DNA from: Gautieria morchelliformis
Taxonomy: Eukaryota; Basidiomycota; Agaricomycetes; Gomphales; Gomphaceae
DNA: 64,000 bases
Reading direction: 5' to 3'
Assembly (NCBI GenBank): GCA_015179125.1
Contig: WHVA01000131.1
Span: 124,001 to 188,000, forward strand
Shown here: piece after piece, positions 62,295 to 64,000 of the stretch
Position numbering within the stretch: position 1 is the stretch's first letter
Layout of the letters: each line of letters opens with the position of its first letter
Translations under genes and position numbers: made by a program
The notes under the pieces: model-generated
The model's database searches: none
Told to the model about the DNA's origin: nothing
The model's input: the letters and a program-made list of their open reading frames with translations, nothing else

Positions 62295-62875
62295 AGTATA
62301 GAAGCTATAGCAGCACCAGGTAGATGAAAACTAGTATAAAGTTGCGGCTGGCAGATAAAGCGTGTATACGTGGCTGACCAGAGCCAGTGGGAAGTAGCGA
62401 GACAAATATATTGCGCTAAGCTGAGACGACGAGAAGTTCAAATGGAATCGAGAATATGAGGCTCCCAGTGTCTGAGAAGTGGACACAATCCCAGATTGGA
62501 CAGTTTAGGGCCTAGGCAACATGCTCAACCATCCCGGATTCGGTCACAACATGACAACATCAAGCAAGCCGCAAGGACTGGGCGATAGCAGGCCATCTAA
62601 GCCAGTCTGGGACAACGACGATGACCACCAAAGATTTGGGAGTGACGTGACCTTGTGACCGAGCTTTGTCACATTTTTGCGAACACGCTGCCAACACTCA
62701 ATAGTTTCCAAGTTGATAGTGAATACAAATGCTTTATTGAATGATGCACACTTTATGATGTCTATGATGATACACGATTCATGTGCTGTCCAGAGACCGA
62801 ATGCCAGGATTTGCCGGCTGATGTTAAAATGCAATAATGTCCCGTCCAAACCATCGATCATCCCAACCCTTGATG
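62295..62875. other. Intergenic region between BTB-2 and the right-edge gene
   Basis: Presumably the BTB-2 promoter and the 3' end of the right-edge gene. No further gene was recognised. Confidence 0.35.
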
Positions 62876-64000
62876 CTATCCAGAAACCGGAACAGAGTTT
62901 GAAGGCCCAGGCTGGGAGTACTGCGCCATCTCGGGGACGACCAGCGGCTGATGATGTCGTCCGTCACCCATAGGCACGAGGATATATGGCTGCCCTGACT
63001 TGGATACCTCTGCAGGCACATACTGATAACCAGGCAAGTATCCCGGACCCGATGCGGATGAGCCTGCGACAAGGGGAGCGGGTGGCGTCTCGACGTGGGT
63101 GTGGCTCGAGGCGGACGCGGCGCGCTCGCCATCAGCCGATAGAGCAGACTGGGGTATCGGAAAGGGATAAGGAACGAACCCCGGCGGAGGATCAACGCCA
63201 GCCGGAAGTACCAGGATGTCTTCCTGGGCGCCGTACCAGCTTTTCCCGGCTCTAGGCGTGGCCGGAGCCTGCACTGCAGGAAACGGGAGAGGGCCGTCAC
63301 TGATGGCGCTGTGGACGCGAGTAGAAAGAAAGGTTACGCCAGACCTGGGGGAGGAAGCGTAGTCCTGGGAGGACCTCGGCTTGGGTTTGACACCACCGGG
63401 CACGTAGTCCGCCGCAACGCGGTCACCTACCCAAGGCAAATCGTGGATCTGTCGCATAAACCGTACTATGCGCGAGACCAGAGAAGTGATGACGTCCTCC
63501 TCTGCACGATTTTCTTTGCGGTAGCCTGCCTCATCTCGTTCCGCTGACCAGCGTGAAAACACACGACTGGAAGGCCTGGGAGGCCTTCGTTCAGAAGCGG
63601 ACCTGGGCTGACTTGTACGAGAGTCGTGCATCATGTGTGGCTGGTCTGAAGAGACCGAAGACAAGGGCTGTCTTACTGCCTCAGCGGCATATATTTTTCG
63701 AGCACGCTCTCGCTCGTGTGCTTCTTCCAGCGCTTCGCGCTCCCGTCTCATTTCCTCAGCTTCTAGCTGGGCTTCGGTAGCCGCATTAGATTGACCAGTC
63801 TGTGAGTGAGCATTCTGCGACACTGGGGCTGGTTCCGCAGACGGATGTGCTCCCGGCACAAGCGCGAGCGGCACATCGCGCGCCTGTCGCACAGGCAAAG
63901 AGCGAGAATACCGCTCCTGACGGCTGCGTTTCCTAAACGCACGATCGCGACTCATGCGCTTCCTCTGTATGTACTCATACAAGAGTTGCTCCTCCCGTGC
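62876..64000 (-). CDS. Uncharacterised low-complexity coiled-coil protein (partial, runs off right edge)
   Basis: One minus frame is open from the window edge (64000) to the stop at 62876, about 374 codons, so the true start is beyond the window. The visible part begins Arg/Lys-rich (QRKRMSRDRAFRKRSRQE), has a charged helix likely to form a coiled coil (EAEEMRREREALEEAHERER), a predicted structured stretch (VITSLVSRIVRFMRQIHDLP) and a long Pro/Ser-rich disordered C-terminus (PPPGFVPYPFPIP, YLPGYQYVPAE). No known domain is recognised. The composition suggests a nuclear or cytoplasmic scaffold or regulatory protein, but that is only inference. Confidence 0.6.
   Translation of the reverse strand, partial: AREEQLLYEYIQRKRMSRDRAFRKRSRQERYSRSLPVRQARDVPLALVPGAHPSAEPAPVSQNAHSQTGQSNAATEAQLEAEEMRREREALEEAHERERARKIYAAEAVRQPLSSVSSDQPHMMHDSRTSQPRSASERRPPRPSSRVFSRWSAERDEAGYRKENRAEEDVITSLVSRIVRFMRQIHDLPWVGDRVAADYVPGGVKPKPRSSQDYASSPRSGVTFLSTRVHSAISDGPLPFPAVQAPATPRAGKSWYGAQEDILVLPAGVDPPPGFVPYPFPIPQSALSADGERAASASSHTHVETPPAPLVAGSSASGPGYLPGYQYVPAEVSKSGQPYILVPMGDGRHHQPLVVPEMAQYSQPGPSNSVPVSG

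Noticed and set aside
1..64000. tRNA, rRNA or snRNA genes
   Set aside because: I looked for cloverleaf-type box A/box B spacing and conserved rRNA words by eye and saw none; the initiator-tRNA match at the Copia primer sites is only 13 bases.

Overview
The window looks like a transposon-rich, subtelomere-like or otherwise accessory block of a basidiomycete genome, most likely Agaricomycetes. The evidence is short introns of 51-61 bp with GTNNGT donors, a DUF1764 gene, a tandem pair of fungal BTB/POZ genes, and a load of Copia, hAT, Helitron and LINE elements of fungal type. No species is assigned. Few genes look like intact host genes; they sit at the right end (58.7-64 kb).

Layout. From 1 to 33.4 kb the sequence is dominated by a segmental repeat unit present seven times (A 1-1304, B 1616-3950, C 10511-13900, D 18569-21700, E 22650-25120, F 25836-28025, all minus; G 30480-32331, inverted). 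Each unit carries a gene, or the wreck of one, for a Ser/Thr-rich single-pass membrane protein with a conserved cytoplasmic tail ending in a SEDQLPSY-type motif. It also carries a LINE-ORF1-like piece just upstream, a 9-bp minisatellite in five units, and in A, D and E a piece resembling a fungal fatty-acid dioxygenase gene. D, E and G have open frames; B, C and F are broken; A runs off the left edge. A non-autonomous hAT-like element carrying an intron-bearing fragment of a Tup1-type WD40 gene lies beside unit C (9560-10510) and, inverted, beside G (32332-33303). The mobile elements are dateable by structure: a 1.56-kb LINE inserted in gene C (12-bp duplication plus poly-A), a complete 4.5-kb Copia element at unit D (5-bp duplication), and solo LTRs at 6900-7460 and 36056-36483.

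From 34.4 to 47.1 kb lie three more Copia elements: Copia-2 (minus, its pol split by a solo LTR), and an old Copia-3 (plus) whose gag zinc knuckle is split by a young, nearly intact Copia-4 (minus). From 49.2 to 56.1 kb are three partial Helitron Rep/helicase copies, the last inverted, holding a hAT MITE and abutting a truncated kinase-like gene. From 56.9 to 58.5 kb a TA-flanked inverted-repeat element contains a GT-rich hAT MITE.

Host genes: DUF1764 (58700-59387, plus, four exons), BTB-1 (59740-60944) and BTB-2 (61149-62294), both minus with multi-exon models that close in frame, and a low-complexity coiled-coil protein running off the right edge. The best candidates for unusual biology are the amplified membrane-protein family and the transposon carrying a corepressor-gene fragment. 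No CRISPR array, rRNA or tRNA gene was recognised.
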